48,728 bases of DNA from Gymnopus androsaceus JB14 (taxonomy: Eukaryota > Basidiomycota > Agaricomycetes > Agaricales > Omphalotaceae): the NCBI GenBank assembly GCA_009733575.1, contig ML769807.1:882-49609 (forward strand), in the 5' to 3' direction. Made by a program: the position numbers and the translations under genes. Below the pieces are notes generated by a model. The model was not told the DNA's origin. It worked only from the letters and a program-made list of their open reading frames with translations, and did no database searches. Each line of letters opens with the position of its first letter. Position 1 is the stretch's first letter. Below, piece by piece: positions 11,601 to 22,917 of the stretch.

Positions 11601-12331
11601 TCAGATGCCCTAGAAATTGAACGCCTCTAAGCAAAAATGAGTTTGCTATCTGGGAGAAAGAAAGACAGTTCTGACGGGCTCATCTTCAAAATCCTCCGGG
11701 TCCAAGTTCCCTGGGTCAAAATCTCCAAGGGAGCTGTCGGTTGCGAAAGGACTGGTGGTGGCCAGACTTCTTTCCCTTTCTGCCAGATAATCCTCTCTGG
11801 AAGATAAATCAAACTCTCTGTCCTCCAAATCGCGTTCTCTTGCAGCTAAATCACGCTCCCGGGTCTCCAAATTGCGAATCCTGTCACGGAGGTGGTTGGG
11901 ATGGCTTGGTTGAGGGTTAAGAGGGAAGAAGGAGAAGGAGGGATCTAAGAAAGTCTTGAGAATTCTACCCTGAAGGAACAGGTAAAACTTTTACCTGGAG
12001 AGCACGTAGAGGTCGCTCGGGAGATGGAGAAGGAGTGAGATACGCGCCAGATTCCAGGTGCAAGTGATTGCCTAGTTCCGAATTCAGTTCCCTGAGCTCC
12101 AACGGAAGGAGGTGTTCGTAAGCGGTAAGAAAAGAGATGAGCGATTCCTGTTTTTTCGAAGTGAGCAGGAATCCGTTGGCCATTCGGTTGGTCTGGGATG
12201 TAACGGAAAAGGAACGGGTTCTGACCGGCAAGAATCTCTTCCTTTTTGGGCGAATGCCAGACAAAAGATAAGCACTCGCTCTGCGGGTACCCAATTTTCT
12301 CCCGGACGTTCATCTCAACGTCCGCTTTCAC
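8696..12331 (-). CDS. Tet-like 2OG-Fe(II) dioxygenase domain protein, multi-exon
   Basis: Large intron-rich gene. The last exon (8696-9085) holds a double-stranded beta-helix dioxygenase core like the Tet/JBP-like oxygenases that are expanded in mushrooms: HKDEGD (HxD iron ligands), LGSFVGGELALYE, and THFNLHYNG (distal His). Iron(II) and 2-oxoglutarate use is inferred from the family. The Arg expected in the following GxRxS is Gln here (GIQAS). Upstream exons encode an N-terminus starting MNVREKIGYPQ, a heptad-rich ETRERDLAARERDLEDRE segment (about 11790-11870), a C-x2-C containing segment (near 11265) and helical regions (NALKWYSTGSRWGRLAAAG near 10680). Clear introns are 11945-11994 and 11627-11675. 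Near 10860 the frame breaks at a run of five A; one more A would restore it. A second break is near 9740. Confidence 0.65.
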
Positions 12332-12372
12332 TTTCTTTCGCGTTCTTTCGCGTTCTTTCTCTCATAATTGGC
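12332..12372. promoter_or_regulatory. Very short divergent intergenic gap
   Basis: Only about 40 bp separate the first codons of the minus-strand dioxygenase from the first recognisable codons of the plus-strand chitin synthase. The interval is CT-rich with a tandem TTCTTTCGCG unit, and an inverted repeat CGGACGTT...AACGTCCG overlaps the dioxygenase start at about 12302-12323. Any shared promoter here is inference. Confidence 0.3.
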
Positions 12373-15300
12373 GAGTAGCAACGTCCAGGCCATCGCTTCA
12401 GGCGACCTCATTGACCTTGTGTCTTCTTCCGGCTCTGCGACCATTTATCCAACTGACGACGCAATCCTTGCAGTTCTCCAGGCTAGATTTTGAGCAGACC
12501 TACCTTATACTCGAATTGGAGCGACAAATCTTGTCATGCTTAATCCTTACAAAACTCTTGCAAATGTTAATAACGCGAGCGCAAAGGAATACAAAGAGCG
12601 GTCTTATAAAGACACGAGTCTTCCCATGGTCGATTCACCAAAGCCTTTGCAGCCTCATATCTATGATTTGGCGGCGAGAGTCTACCTGGTTATGTGGAGA
12701 AGAATTGAATCTCAGGCTTTGCTTGCTCGGTGAGTCCTTTTGCTTCTTTTTTGGCTTCAATTTGCTCAATTTCTTGCAGAGGAATCACAGGCTCGGGAAA
12801 ATCATCCAATTTCTGTCTATTCACCAACCAAATCCTTAGATTATCCAGCCATTCGAGCAAAGAGACCAAAATTGCTGAACAAGTCAAAGCTTTAGGCATC
12901 GTCCTTGACTCGTTCGGTAATACAAAAACACTCATGAATCCAAACGCTTCGCGGCACAGTCGTTGCACCGAACTTCACTTCAACGACCGAGGTCGTATTT
13001 CCGGTGCAAAAGTTCTCACTTTTGGCCTCGACAAATCTCGTCTGGATCGTCTCGTCCCCGAAGAACAAACTTTTCCTGTCTTTTACCAGTTCATTGCGGG
13101 ATGTACTTCTGCAGAACGAGACTCGCTAAATATCGGGGATCCATCGGATTATGCTCTTCTGGCGTCTTCCGGGATGTATAGACTTCCCGCTGGTCCATTC
13201 AGCAACGACTCTATTGCCATGGGTGACATACGAGCCGCCAGGCGCAAACTCGGTTTCAAACCAAAATCCACTGCCACCATCTTTAGCCTTCTCATCACTA
13301 TCCTTCTCCTCGGTAACCTCGAATTCGGCCAAGGTGACTTTCACACCGTCTCTGCTCACGTCACCAACATCGAGGTCCTCGACCAAGTCTCGAGATTGCT
13401 CGGTGTTTCGTCAGAAGATCTCTCGCAGTCACTCACGAATAAAACGAGCTACGTTCGCAAGGAGCTTTACACCTCTCTGTTGAGCGCTCAGCAGAGTGCT
13501 GCTCAGAGAGATCAGCTGGTAAGGGACTTGTACGCCATTCTATTTGCTTTTGTCGTGGAAACAGCCAACCACAAGCTCGCTCCGTCATCCAAATCGCCAC
13601 CTCCGCATACGCAAATTGTTATGCTCGATATGCCAGGGTTCCAATCCCGAGGTCCAATTGGAACCAACTCTATTTCTCTTTCTGGTCCTGCGCCATTGGT
13701 TTCGGCGTACAGCCAGAATGGTTTTGATGAGTTTTGCGTCAACTTTTCGGACGAGATGCTCCAATCGTATTTCCTCCGAAATACCTTTGAGGACACGGTG
13801 GGCTATAACGCTCATATCGTTTCCGATGGCGTGGCTATTCCAGCTATATCGACCATGGATAATACCGCTTGCGTCGAGATGCTGAGAGGTCAGCTACCGG
13901 ACAAGGCGCAGCGGAAACCAGGTGGTTTGTTGGCCGTGATGAACAAGGCTTCGTCTTCCTTCAAGGCTGGTAAAAGCTGTGATCACCGAAAAGAAGATCT
14001 CCTACAGGAGAGGCAAACCAAATTCGGTGTTCATGCTTCCTTTGTTGCTAATCCCGCTTCTGGTCCTACTACTGCGAACCGCATGCAGTTTGGTGTGAAC
14101 CATTACACTGAAATGAGCACCTACGACGTTAGCGACTTTGTAGAGAAGGATACCAATTTGTTGGATCCCACCTTTGTTTCTCTTTTGAGAAACTCGACAG
14201 ATGGATTCGTAGCCAAGCTCTTCTCTGGTCCGAGTCTCGCGGCAGAGAAACATTTCCAGGACAAATCTATCGTCGTTCAAGCACAAGTCTCTTCCCAACC
14301 TCTTCATGCACCTACACCAATTCTCTCGTCTAGGCCCACTGAACGTTCATCCTCTGATGAACCCGAACCCGACTTGGACCTCGACAGAGGCAAGTCTTAC
14401 CCAGTATCTACTCAAATCAACTATACCCTCTCCTCCCTCCTCTCCTCTCCCATCTCCCAATCCCGTATCTGGTCCCTCTCCTGTATCCGTCCCAACGACT
14501 CAGGCTCCCCCAACTCATTCGACAAACGCCGTGTCAAGAACCAAATCCGTTCCTTACTCCTCCCAGATGTCGCTTCCCGCAAAAGCACTGAATACATTGT
14601 CGATTTCGATTTGGGAGAGTTTTGCGAACGGTATGTACCGACCATGCGAGGGTCGGAGCATGAGCGGATTACGCAGTGCGCGAGGGCTAATGGATGGAGT
14701 GAGGGTGTTGGCGGGGATTACAGTGACGGCAACTATTGATGCACACCCCCAAATCGGGAAGGTGGGCGCTTAAGTGTTGTTCTTCAGCGTACTGCTCAAA
14801 AGAATCATGATTTTTGAGATTATGAGTACTGCGTAATGCTTAATAGGTGTGATTTTCACGCGAGGAAGTCCAACGGGCTTTTTTTCGATGAGACATGGGG
14901 GTTCAAAGCACTTAAGCGCCCATTGGCCCGATTTGGGGGTGTGCATCAATAGTTGCCGTCACTGTATGTGGTTGGGAAGGGGAAGATATGGCTGGGGTAT
15001 GATGCCTGGAAGATGGTTGAGGATGGCGTTAGGGCTGTGGAGAAGGATGCAAGGAAGGCCTTGGAAGATGCTGGGATGGAGAGAGAGGAGGAGGAAGATG
15101 TCAGTGTCGCGCCAGACGACGGCACGGAGTATACGCATACGGCAGAAGGAGGTGGGTATGGGTACGGGGGTGTTGGAAGGGAAGGGAGCAATGATGATTT
15201 GGTGTTGAGACATACGGGGACTAATGGGACGCAGTATCGGGCTCCGAATGAAGGAGCATCTTCCTTCTCAACGCCTCCATCATCTTCTACATTGTCGGCC

Positions 15301-16862
15301 TTCCCAGGGTACTTTGTCCGGACTCCGACTTTGCCTGGGACACCAACAATCTCGCTCAACACACCGCCGCGAACGATTTCTTCGTCTTTCTTCGTCGCTA
15401 TCCAAGGCAAGCTCTATGATGTATCCAACTTTGTTTGGGGACAGCATAGTGATATCAATGGGGAGGATAGTAACACTGCGGATGTGTTGGATGTTCTAGC
15501 GGGAACGGATTTGACGGAATATTTCCCTGTTCCGTTGGCGCTTGGGTGTGGGGATCTTGGCGCTACATCGACGATGAGGATTACTTTTGCCAACTTTTCG
15601 GAGAGTGAGCCCACGGCGGACAATTTGAGTGGGCAGTTTGCCCAGTGAGTTGGCGAATGAGGATTGGTATACTGCGACTTTCCAGCCGACGATTAACCAG
15701 TTTTACAAGGGGAAGTTTGTTTATTCTTGGGATACTATTCAGTCGGAGGCGCAGCAATCTTCGGATCCAAAGTAAATTTTTTTCTCTCTCTTTACTGCGA
15801 TTCCTCTGACGTGCTTACTTGGTTCTTTAGGATCTGGGGTGTCTATCAGAGCAAGCTTTTCGATCTGACCGACTACTTCAACACTCAAACCGCCAACGAC
15901 AACGATGGTTCATATTCATTCCTTGCCAGCGCTGTCGAGGCTGTTTTCCAAGATCGATCAGGCCAGGATATCACCGATGCTCTGAACACTGCTCTCGGGA
16001 CGTTGAATGAGACTTACCGAGATGCGAATTTGGCGTGTCTCAACAATGTCTTTTACATTGGGGAGACTGATTTCCGTACCATGGCTAGGTGTCAGGCGCC
16101 GAATATCTCCTTGATTGTGATCACTGCTGTTTTGATGTCTACGATGGTTCTCAAGTGTATGTTTGCTTGCAGCCGCCCAACTAACTCTTTATCATCCAGT
16201 CCTCTCCGCCCTTCAGCTCGGTTCCAAGCGTAACCCTGAATTACAAGACAAGTTTGTTCTTTGTCAGGTTCCTTGTTACACGGAAGGGGAGGAATTGCTT
16301 TGTCGTACCATCGACTCACTCGCAGCGCTCAATTATGATGACAAGCGCAAGCTTATATTCATCATCTGCGATGGGAACATTACTGGAAGCGGGAATGACC
16401 ATACGACTCCGCGTATTGTGCTGGATATCCTTGGTGTAGACCCCTCCCTCGACCCAGAACCATTAATGTTCAAGTCAGTTGGGGAAGGTGCTCGGGCTCT
16501 CAACTACGGCAAGGTTTATTCTGGGTTGTACGAGTTTGAGGGCCATGTTGTTCCGTACGTTCCCAAGATGTTCCCTCAAGTCAAATCTAACTTTTCCTCT
16601 AGTTACATGGTTGTCGTCAAGGTCGGTAAACCTATGGAGCGCTCCAAACCTGGCAAGCGCGATAGTCAAATTTTGGTCCTGCACTATCTGAACCGAGTTC
16701 ACTTTGAGGCACCTATGACTCCGTTGGAACTGGAACTGTATCACCAAATGCGGAATGTTATTGGTATTGACCCAGCATTCTATGAGTACATCTTCACTAT
16801 CGACAAACGAACCCACTCTTTTCTGGCAGACTGTAACGCCCAATGCTCTTAACAGGCTCGTC
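12373..16862 (+). pseudogene. Chitin synthase with myosin-motor-like domain, truncated pseudogene
   Basis: Class V/VII-type chitin synthase, a membrane enzyme that polymerises N-acetylglucosamine. Domain order: myosin-like head (SGDLIDLVSSSGSATIYP, P-loop GITGSGKSS near 12780, HFNDRGRISGAKVLTFG, LDMPGF), cytochrome b5-like segment (GKLYDVSNFVWGQHSDI near 15410), then the catalytic region ([44 protein letters not shown]). Introns lie at 15772-15830, about 16157-16199 and about 16559-16603. Defects: no ATG before SSNVQAIAS (a single extra T in ATTGGCG could explain it), TGA at 12491-12493 where the family has Arg, a 244-bp MITE at 14721, frame breaks near 15640 and 16800, and loss of all sequence after TPNALNRLV, including the rest of the catalytic domain. 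Confidence 0.9.
14721..14964. mobile_element. Tc1/mariner-type MITE inserted in chitin synthase exon
   Basis: Has terminal inverted repeats of about 56 bp starting CAGTGACGGCAACTATTGAT; the outer 38 bp are identical and four central bases differ. The element is flanked by TA on both sides. Removing it together with one TA restores the host reading frame from ...GGDY to VVGKGKIWLGYDAW. The interior has no transposase, so it is non-autonomous. TA target and CAGTG ends fit the Tc1/mariner superfamily. Confidence 0.9.
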
Positions 16863-17050
16863 TTAGACTCTCCAGCCATTCACTTCCCGGACCTCCCGTC
16901 GCTTCCTCCCGTTCTCCAGCATTCAACGCTGCAGAAGCTGGTAATAATTTATTACTCATGCCAGAGTGATCACGGGTTTGGCATCTGTGGATTATGTACT
17001 TTTGATAACACACTGAATAAACGCTGAATTTGCACTTGAACTGTACTCTC

Positions 17051-20000
17051 ATGGCTCGAGCCTCCCACAAACATTTTCACTGCAAATACTGTGGTCACAG
17101 ATGTCAGAGTGAGAAGGGACTGAAGAGTCATATGACTCAGACCAGTTGCTTCAAGCGAAAAGACCTTCGATGTTTTTGGCCAGCTCCTCCATTGCCTTCA
17201 TCTTCACCTCCTCCAGCCCTTCAGGTTCCGCAGGATCACCACGATTCTTACGATCCAGAATCAGAGGACCGTTATGACCCACCTGAAGAAGACAGGCCTT
17301 TAGTTATTCCCTATCCCGGTGCCACCAAGGTGGTGGGTCAGGGAGTAACTTATCTTGATGATTTCAATCAAGATAGGTTCGCAGAGGAAAGAAAAACAAA
17401 TCTCTATTATCCCTTTGCATCCAGAGCGGAGTGGGAGACTGTTAGCTTTCTGCTCAACTCATCTCTTACCATGGCGGAAATTAGTGATTATCTTAAACTG
17501 GAACTAGTAGGCCTATCCTTATCTTTTCTCTTCTAGTTCTGACCTCTAACCCTAGACAAAACGCAGTAATCTATCCTTCCGTACAGCAACCAAACTTCGA
17601 GAAAGAGTTGATCTCCTCCCTCCTGTCCCGGCTTGGAAATTTCAAGTCATCCCCACATCCCGCCGTTACCCCAGCAAAACACCTCTCATCTTATACTTCC
17701 GTGATCCTTTGGAATGTCTACAGGATATTCTGAAGAGTCCATTGATCCAAGACTCTTTGAATTTTTCTCCTTTGGGGATATTTACGAGTTCAGCCAAGCT
17801 TGTGAGGGTGTATGAATCATGGCTATCAGGGACAAGGGCAAATGATATGCAGGTGGGTAGTCTTCCTTAGATTATTGTATTAAAATCTGACAGAGGCAAC
17901 TCAGAGGGAGCTTCCTGAGGGTGCGACACTCTTGGGTACTATTTTGTCTTCTGATAAAACCACTATATCAGTCATTACTGGAAATCGAGTCGCTCATCCC
18001 CTCCTTATTTCACTTGCCAATATCGACTCCGATCTTCTTTCCAAAGCTTCCCAACATCTATTCAATCTCCTGGCCTTGATTCCGATTCCCAAGTTCATCG
18101 AAAAACGGAAAAGTGTCAGAGGCATTCTAGAAAATCGTCTTTACCACGAGTGTCTAGATATTGTCTTGCATCCTCTGAAGATAGCTGCCTTGATTGGGTG
18201 TATGATGGATGATCCTTTGGGACAGCGACGGGTGTGCTACACCCCTTGTGCTAGTTTCATAGTTGATACTCCTGAAGCATCTCTCATCTCTTGCGTTGGA
18301 GGAGGAGGAAAGACTTCTCCTTTCACTGAAGCTATGTATAGAGACTATGGGGATACCAAGAGACATCCTCCTAGGCTGGAGCAACCTTGGATTGTATCCA
18401 GAGTATCAAGGATGCAGGAGTCTCAGTCTCAGAGGATGATTTACTTCGGGATTATAAAGAGTCCTTGAAGCGTAGGACCAACGGTGTCACCAAACCGTTC
18501 TGGGCAGATTGGCCTCTGGCCGAACCTTACCAATTTCTTACTCCAGAGCCTCTTCACCACTGGTTTAAGATGTTTTGGGACCATGATGTAAAGTGGTGCA
18601 TCCAAGTGCTTGGTCCCGCTGAACTTGATTTTCGGTTCTCCATCCTCCAGAAAATTCTAGGCTACCGCCACTTTCTTGAAGGGATTTCTTCCCTGAAGCA
18701 GGTCACAGGACGTACGCATCGTGATATCATGCGTTTCCTTGTTGCTCTTATTTCTGGTGCTGCTTCGAAGGAATTTGTGTGTGCTCTCCGAGCTCTCTCT
18801 GACTTCCGATATGCTGGCCAGGCACCTCGTTATACCAACATTACAGCAGCTAGAATGCAGACTGCTTTGGACAAATTTCACCAGTACAAAGGAGAAATCC
18901 TTCAGCTTTCCACTCGTGTTAATCCTAAAGGCGAACCCATCCTCAACTGGGAAATACCCAAGCTGGAGTTCTTACAGAGCGTTCATGCCAGTATTTCTGC
19001 CTCTGGTCCTGTTATGCAATGGAGTGCTGATGCTACTGAACATGCTCATATAACTGAAGTCAAAGAGCCAGCATGTTCAGGCAATAATAGAGATTTTGAG
19101 GTTCAGATATGTAGGCATCTGGACAGGCATTGTCGCATTCGTCGGTTTGACTTGATGACAGCGATGAAGGATGCCAATGTCAATTTTAGGATTAATGCCA
19201 GGAAGGAAGGCGATGAGGGAGAAGTCGGTAACCAGCTTAACTTGATGGATGCAGAAGGGATCAGTGGAGATGATTTGGAGGGCGCCCCAACAGTAATCTC
19301 TTCTTCAGCTGAGCTGATGTCCCTTTTGAATCCCGTCTCACAAAAACTTTTTGGATCCTTCCGTCCGAAGAGGAATTTTTTCTTGGAAGCTGAAGCCCTG
19401 CTCCGGAACCCCTTAGCACCTCTACCTCATTGGACTTTCACTGATGACTCACCTTCGGCTGGAATTCATCTTGTTCGGGATCCAGACTTGGGGTCGGTGC
19501 TGGTAAATGCAGCGGCAGAAGCATTTGGTATCCCAGATTTCAGAGGAGCTTTACGGGACTATCTGGACAGTTTTGAACGGGGTGTAAAGTCTTTCACATT
19601 AGGAGGGAGAAGATTCAGTAATCTCGACTCTGAACTTCCTTTCCAAAAGGTGAAGGTATGGTCCAGAGCGAGAATTCAGGCCAAAACCTATTATGACCTT
19701 GATCTTGTTAACGATACTCACACAATATTCGCTCATCCTCCTATGGAGCTTTGGAAATATGGAAGGTATGACTGCGCAATAGTCAATGTTAATCCAGAGT
19801 TTCAATGGCCAAGAAGCTCTCTTGAAGGTATTCCTGTCTCTCGTTCTTGTACAACTATCTGCTCTTATTAAGCATTTCCTAGGTCATTGCATTTACGTTG
19901 TCAGACTAATATTTACGGTACAACAATTAAGGAAGCCCAGTCCACCTATCAGGGGGACACATAAATTCTTGGCTTACTGTGAACGCCTGGACGCAGTAGA

Positions 20001-20316
20001 TCAACCCCCTCCTCCTCCTCAGTACAGTCACCTTCCTGCATACCGGGCTTGGCCTCCTCATTACCCAGATTATCCTTCTGGATACTATGTGCTAAGAAGA
20101 GCAACTAGAGCGAATGGGTCCCCTTTAGGGGGTATAATTCCTCTTTCTCAGTTTCGAGCACTTGCCAACGTCATCCCTCACATGGTTGGACCAGCCAATC
20201 CTGCCTTCACGCAATACTCAAGTTTTCATTATGCCAACCAATTTCTGTTAAACAAGGCCTTCAACAAGGAGACATTCTACGCACTTGATAAAGGAGATCC
20301 TTGTCTTACTTCATAG
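17051..20316 (+). CDS. Plavaka transposase, nearly intact
   Basis: Transposase of the Plavaka group. Exon 1 (17051-17506) begins MARASHKHFHCKYCGH with a C2H2-like finger (CKYCGHRC...H...C). Exon 2 is 17556-17852 and exon 3 is 17905-19827, containing TLLGTILSSDKT, GNRVAHPLL, DDPLGQRRVCYTP, HPPR, FWADWPLAEPYQF, HDVKWCI, LKQVTGRTHRD and QWSADATEHAHITE. Exon 4 is 19883-20316, ending DKGDPCLTS. All three introns are GT-AG and keep phase. One single-base loss near 18385, between HPPRLEQ and LDCIQSIKD, breaks exon 3; otherwise the gene is complete. The start at 17051 is preferred over 17030 because the finger follows directly. It sits against the broken end of the chitin synthase. Confidence 0.88.
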
Positions 20317-20553
20317 TAGTAGTAGGAGTAGTAGTCGACTTGGAAGTAAAGTTACGAACTATTTTATCCCATGATTCTTTGCTATTAGTATTACAACATT
20401 GGAGTTCTATAAATAATGTTCATCAATTCTGTCCATCATTCCGAATCCAATCTGACAGGCTCAGAGCAGCCAGAGCAGCCAGAGCTCTCTGGAGGTCTCC
20501 AGAGAGCTCTGACCTTTAATTCAATGCTACAGGTGCTACAGAAGGCTACAGCG

Positions 20554-20574
20554 ACCACCCAGGTTTTGCTGATG
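20554..20574 (+). repeat. Plavaka 3'-terminal motif, copy 2
   Basis: Same 21-bp word as at 3227-3247, with T for C in the variable position. From here to 20980 the DNA holds only degenerate short duplications such as GTGAAGGGTGGCTGGAGTG and GGGAAGGGTGGCTAAAGTG; no gene was seen. Confidence 0.45.
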
Positions 20575-20989
20575 CATGGTCAGCAGATATAGTCTCAGAG
20601 GAGCTTAGGGTTATTGCATTTGCTGTGAGATTAGGTGGTGTAGCCATGTTCAGCACTGCATTGCCCTCAATTCAAGACAAGTCTGTAGCAGTCAAGCATA
20701 GCACAGACAGCAAGCACAGGAGTCAGGACTCAGGTAGCCATTGGGCAGGACATAGGTTGGAAATTGAGTGTGTGAAGGGTGGCTGGAGTGTCCAGTAGCA
20801 TCATCATAGAGAATGGGAGTTGGGTAGGCTTTGGGCAGGATGTATAGACAAGCAACGATGAGCAGGGAAGGTGGGAAGTGAGTGTGGGAAGGGTGGCTAA
20901 AGTGCTGGATGAATAGCTGAAAGTGGCTATGTCATTGAACAATAGAGATCAAAAATCAAAAAGTGAAGCTTGGGCTTCCCACCTACCAT

Positions 20990-21051
20990 AATTGGGTGGA
21001 TTACACTCCAATATTTTGGATGATGTTCCAAGGAAAAGCAGAGCACCTACC
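20990..21051 (+). repeat. Direct repeat, left copy
   Basis: A 38-bp word beginning AATTGGGTGGATTACACTCC is repeated exactly at 21252-21289, and similarity continues weakly through AGAGCACCTA. The spacing of 262 bp could reflect a very small LTR-like or duplicated element. Nothing else is recognised between the copies. Confidence 0.6.
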
Positions 21052-21251
21052 ATGGGAATATATTATTTAAATTAGCACTGATGAATACTGAAGTAATAAA
21101 AACCTATATCAAGGCAAAGTCAAGAGTACTACTACACATGGAGCACTACACCTTCCATTTTGGGTCAATCCACCTCCGAGTTTTTTTTGAATCCTCTTTA
21201 TATTAAGATAGGAGTATAAATATTGCAAGAGCACTCACTTCCTGTGTTAGC

Positions 21252-21310
21252 AATTGGGTGGATTACACTCCAATATTTTGGATGATGTTTGAAAAAAAAG
21301 AGCACCTAAA
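21252..21310 (+). repeat. Direct repeat, right copy
   Basis: Exact second copy of the word at 20990, followed by AAAAAAAAGAGCACCTA. It lies immediately upstream of the Copia remnant. Confidence 0.6.
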
Positions 21311-21339
21311 AAGTAAGAGGGTCTAAAATTTCCAAATGG

Positions 21340-21911
21340 AGATCCATACAGTTACAGCACTAGGTGAAATTCCCACCCTAAACTCAATGCCTAAAGAACT
21401 GAGTTTCCTTATGTAAAGTAAGGACTCAGAACTGGCCAAGGGAATTGTGTCCTGGACTTTGTATCTCCAGAAAAAAGTTGCTTTATCTTCCACCAAAGCT
21501 GAGTATATGGCTTTAATTGACCGTTGCAGACAAATCAGGTGGATCCTCAATTTACTTGGGGGGAATTGGATTCCCACTGACTGAATTCCCACTTCTCAGT
21601 GATAATATGGGCTTGATCTTTATGACTAATAATCAAGCTCAAGATTGATGGATCAAACACATTGATATCCAATATCACCACATCAGGGAAACTACCAAGT
21701 CAAGACTTGTGATTCCATATTATATACCAATGGATCAAAATGTTGCAGATCTTCTGACAAAGAATCTTGCTTGGGTTAAATTCAAATGTTGCCAAGATCA
21801 ACTTGGGATAGAATTCATTGTGGACTTCAAATGAGGTTCATGAGTGATTGGATCTCAGGTGAGATTCAAATCATGTAAGGAATTCTACCTCCATGACCTC
21901 AGCAAGGAGAG
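21340..21911 (+). pseudogene. Ty1/Copia pol remnant: RNase H C-terminus
   Basis: Fragments of a Copia RNase H are readable across two frames: VALSSTKAEYMALIDRCRQI, then DNMGLIFMTNNQ, WIKHIDIQYHHIRE, VADLLTKNLAWVKF and DQLGIEF. Stops and frame changes interrupt it, and everything upstream of RNase H is gone. A purine-rich AGCAAGGAGAG, a polypurine tract candidate, directly precedes the LTR. Confidence 0.85.
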
Positions 21912-22227
21912 TGTTGAATGTATGATGTTAGTCATCATATCAGCCATTTGATGCTATCAGTCATTGCCAAGGTAGACTTACTCAGCCTCAGTAGTATCTT
22001 AGTAAGTATCTTTATGGATGACATCATAGGTCATGTACATAGAACATACTAGAAGGATACAACCATATATGTAATGAATACAGTACTACAGTATATAAGG
22101 ACTCCAGTAGTACTGCAAATGATAATGACTTCTATGAGTCTCTTTACTCTCATACCTCTAGCTCTACAAGCTCAATCTATCATTAAGTGCTAGTCACTGT
22201 GCCACCTAGCTTATATACTGTACAACA
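21912..22227 (+). mobile_element. Copia 3' LTR (copy A)
   Basis: A 316-bp sequence starting TGTTGAATG and ending GTACAACA, with TG...CA ends. It is closely similar along its length to 44292-44608. It contains GTATATAAGG, a TATA-box candidate, at about 22091. Its place just after RNase H and a purine tract makes it a 3' LTR. Confidence 0.88.
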
Positions 22228-22341
22228 TTGGTACTAAAAGCATAAAAATTCCACCATGCAACACAGTCAGCAATTCAATGCCAGATCTGATTGCATTCAA
22301 AAAAAATCAGCAAGCCTAGCTACCATCACAAAGGGAACTAG

Positions 22342-22909
22342 TAGGGCTCTTCACTGTATGTACCATATATGGCACAGAGAATTTTTCCGTATTTACAGAC
22401 CAAATTTTTTGCCATGGTATGGTATGGGAAAAATACGGCCATATACGGAATACGGACAGTACCTTTAGGTCACATGTTCTCAAGCACTCATCTGGAACAA
22501 AGACACTGTGCAAAGTATTTATTTTGCATGTATCAAAGGTTCTAAGTGTTTAATACTTACTAGTAAGTGCTATAGTGACCAAAAACCGTGAATAAGAGTT
22601 GCAATATGCATGTGTGATAGTATGTGACATGAAGTGACCAGCGTAACACATGTCTAGGACACCCCAAAAAATAGTAGAATTGTTCGGAAGTGTTTATTTT
22701 AGTGATATTTAAGCAATCATAATCCTATTAAAGTGCTCTCTGTTGTAGGAGAGCTCCAGAAATCACACATTCCTTATAAGTACTGTATACACCATATTAC
22801 ACCGTAACGGTATGGTTAAATATGGGGCTCCTGAAGGGCTTATGGTACAGTACAGTTGGACACTGTACTGTCCATACACCATATGGTATGGATACGGTGA
22901 AGAGCCCTA
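22342..22909. mobile_element. hAT-like MITE, 568 bp
   Basis: Inverted repeats begin TAGGGCTCTTCAC at both ends, with weaker continuation (YGTAT, ACCATAT). An exact 8-bp target duplication GGAACTAG lies at 22334-22341 and 22910-22917. No transposase is present. An 8-bp duplication with YAGGG-type ends fits the hAT superfamily. The interior is rich in GGTATGG and ATACGG words, several in inverted arrangement. Confidence 0.88.
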
Positions 22910-22917
22910 GGAACTAG

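Larger units (their letters stand above)
16863..20574 (+). mobile_element. Plavaka DNA transposon, copy 2 (approximate limits)
   Basis: The left limit is taken where chitin synthase similarity stops, about 190 bp before the transposase start. The right limit is the conserved ACCACCCAGGTTTTGCTGATG word. The 3' region has CCAGAGCTCTCTGG-type subterminal repeats. No matching left inverted repeat or target duplication was found, so the ends are tentative. No chitin synthase sequence resumes on the right. Confidence 0.5.

Noticed and set aside
12084..12294. Alternative minus-strand frame with MANGFLLTSKKQ as dioxygenase start
   Set aside because: It would need a 25-nt intron to join the next exon; the MNVREKIGYPQ frame joins it by a normal 50-nt GT-AG intron in phase.
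22228..22245. TTGGTACTAAAAGC after LTR copy A as a primer-binding site
   Set aside because: LTR A follows an RNase H remnant and a purine tract, so it is a 3' LTR; the similarity to a tRNA(iMet) 3'-end site is weak.
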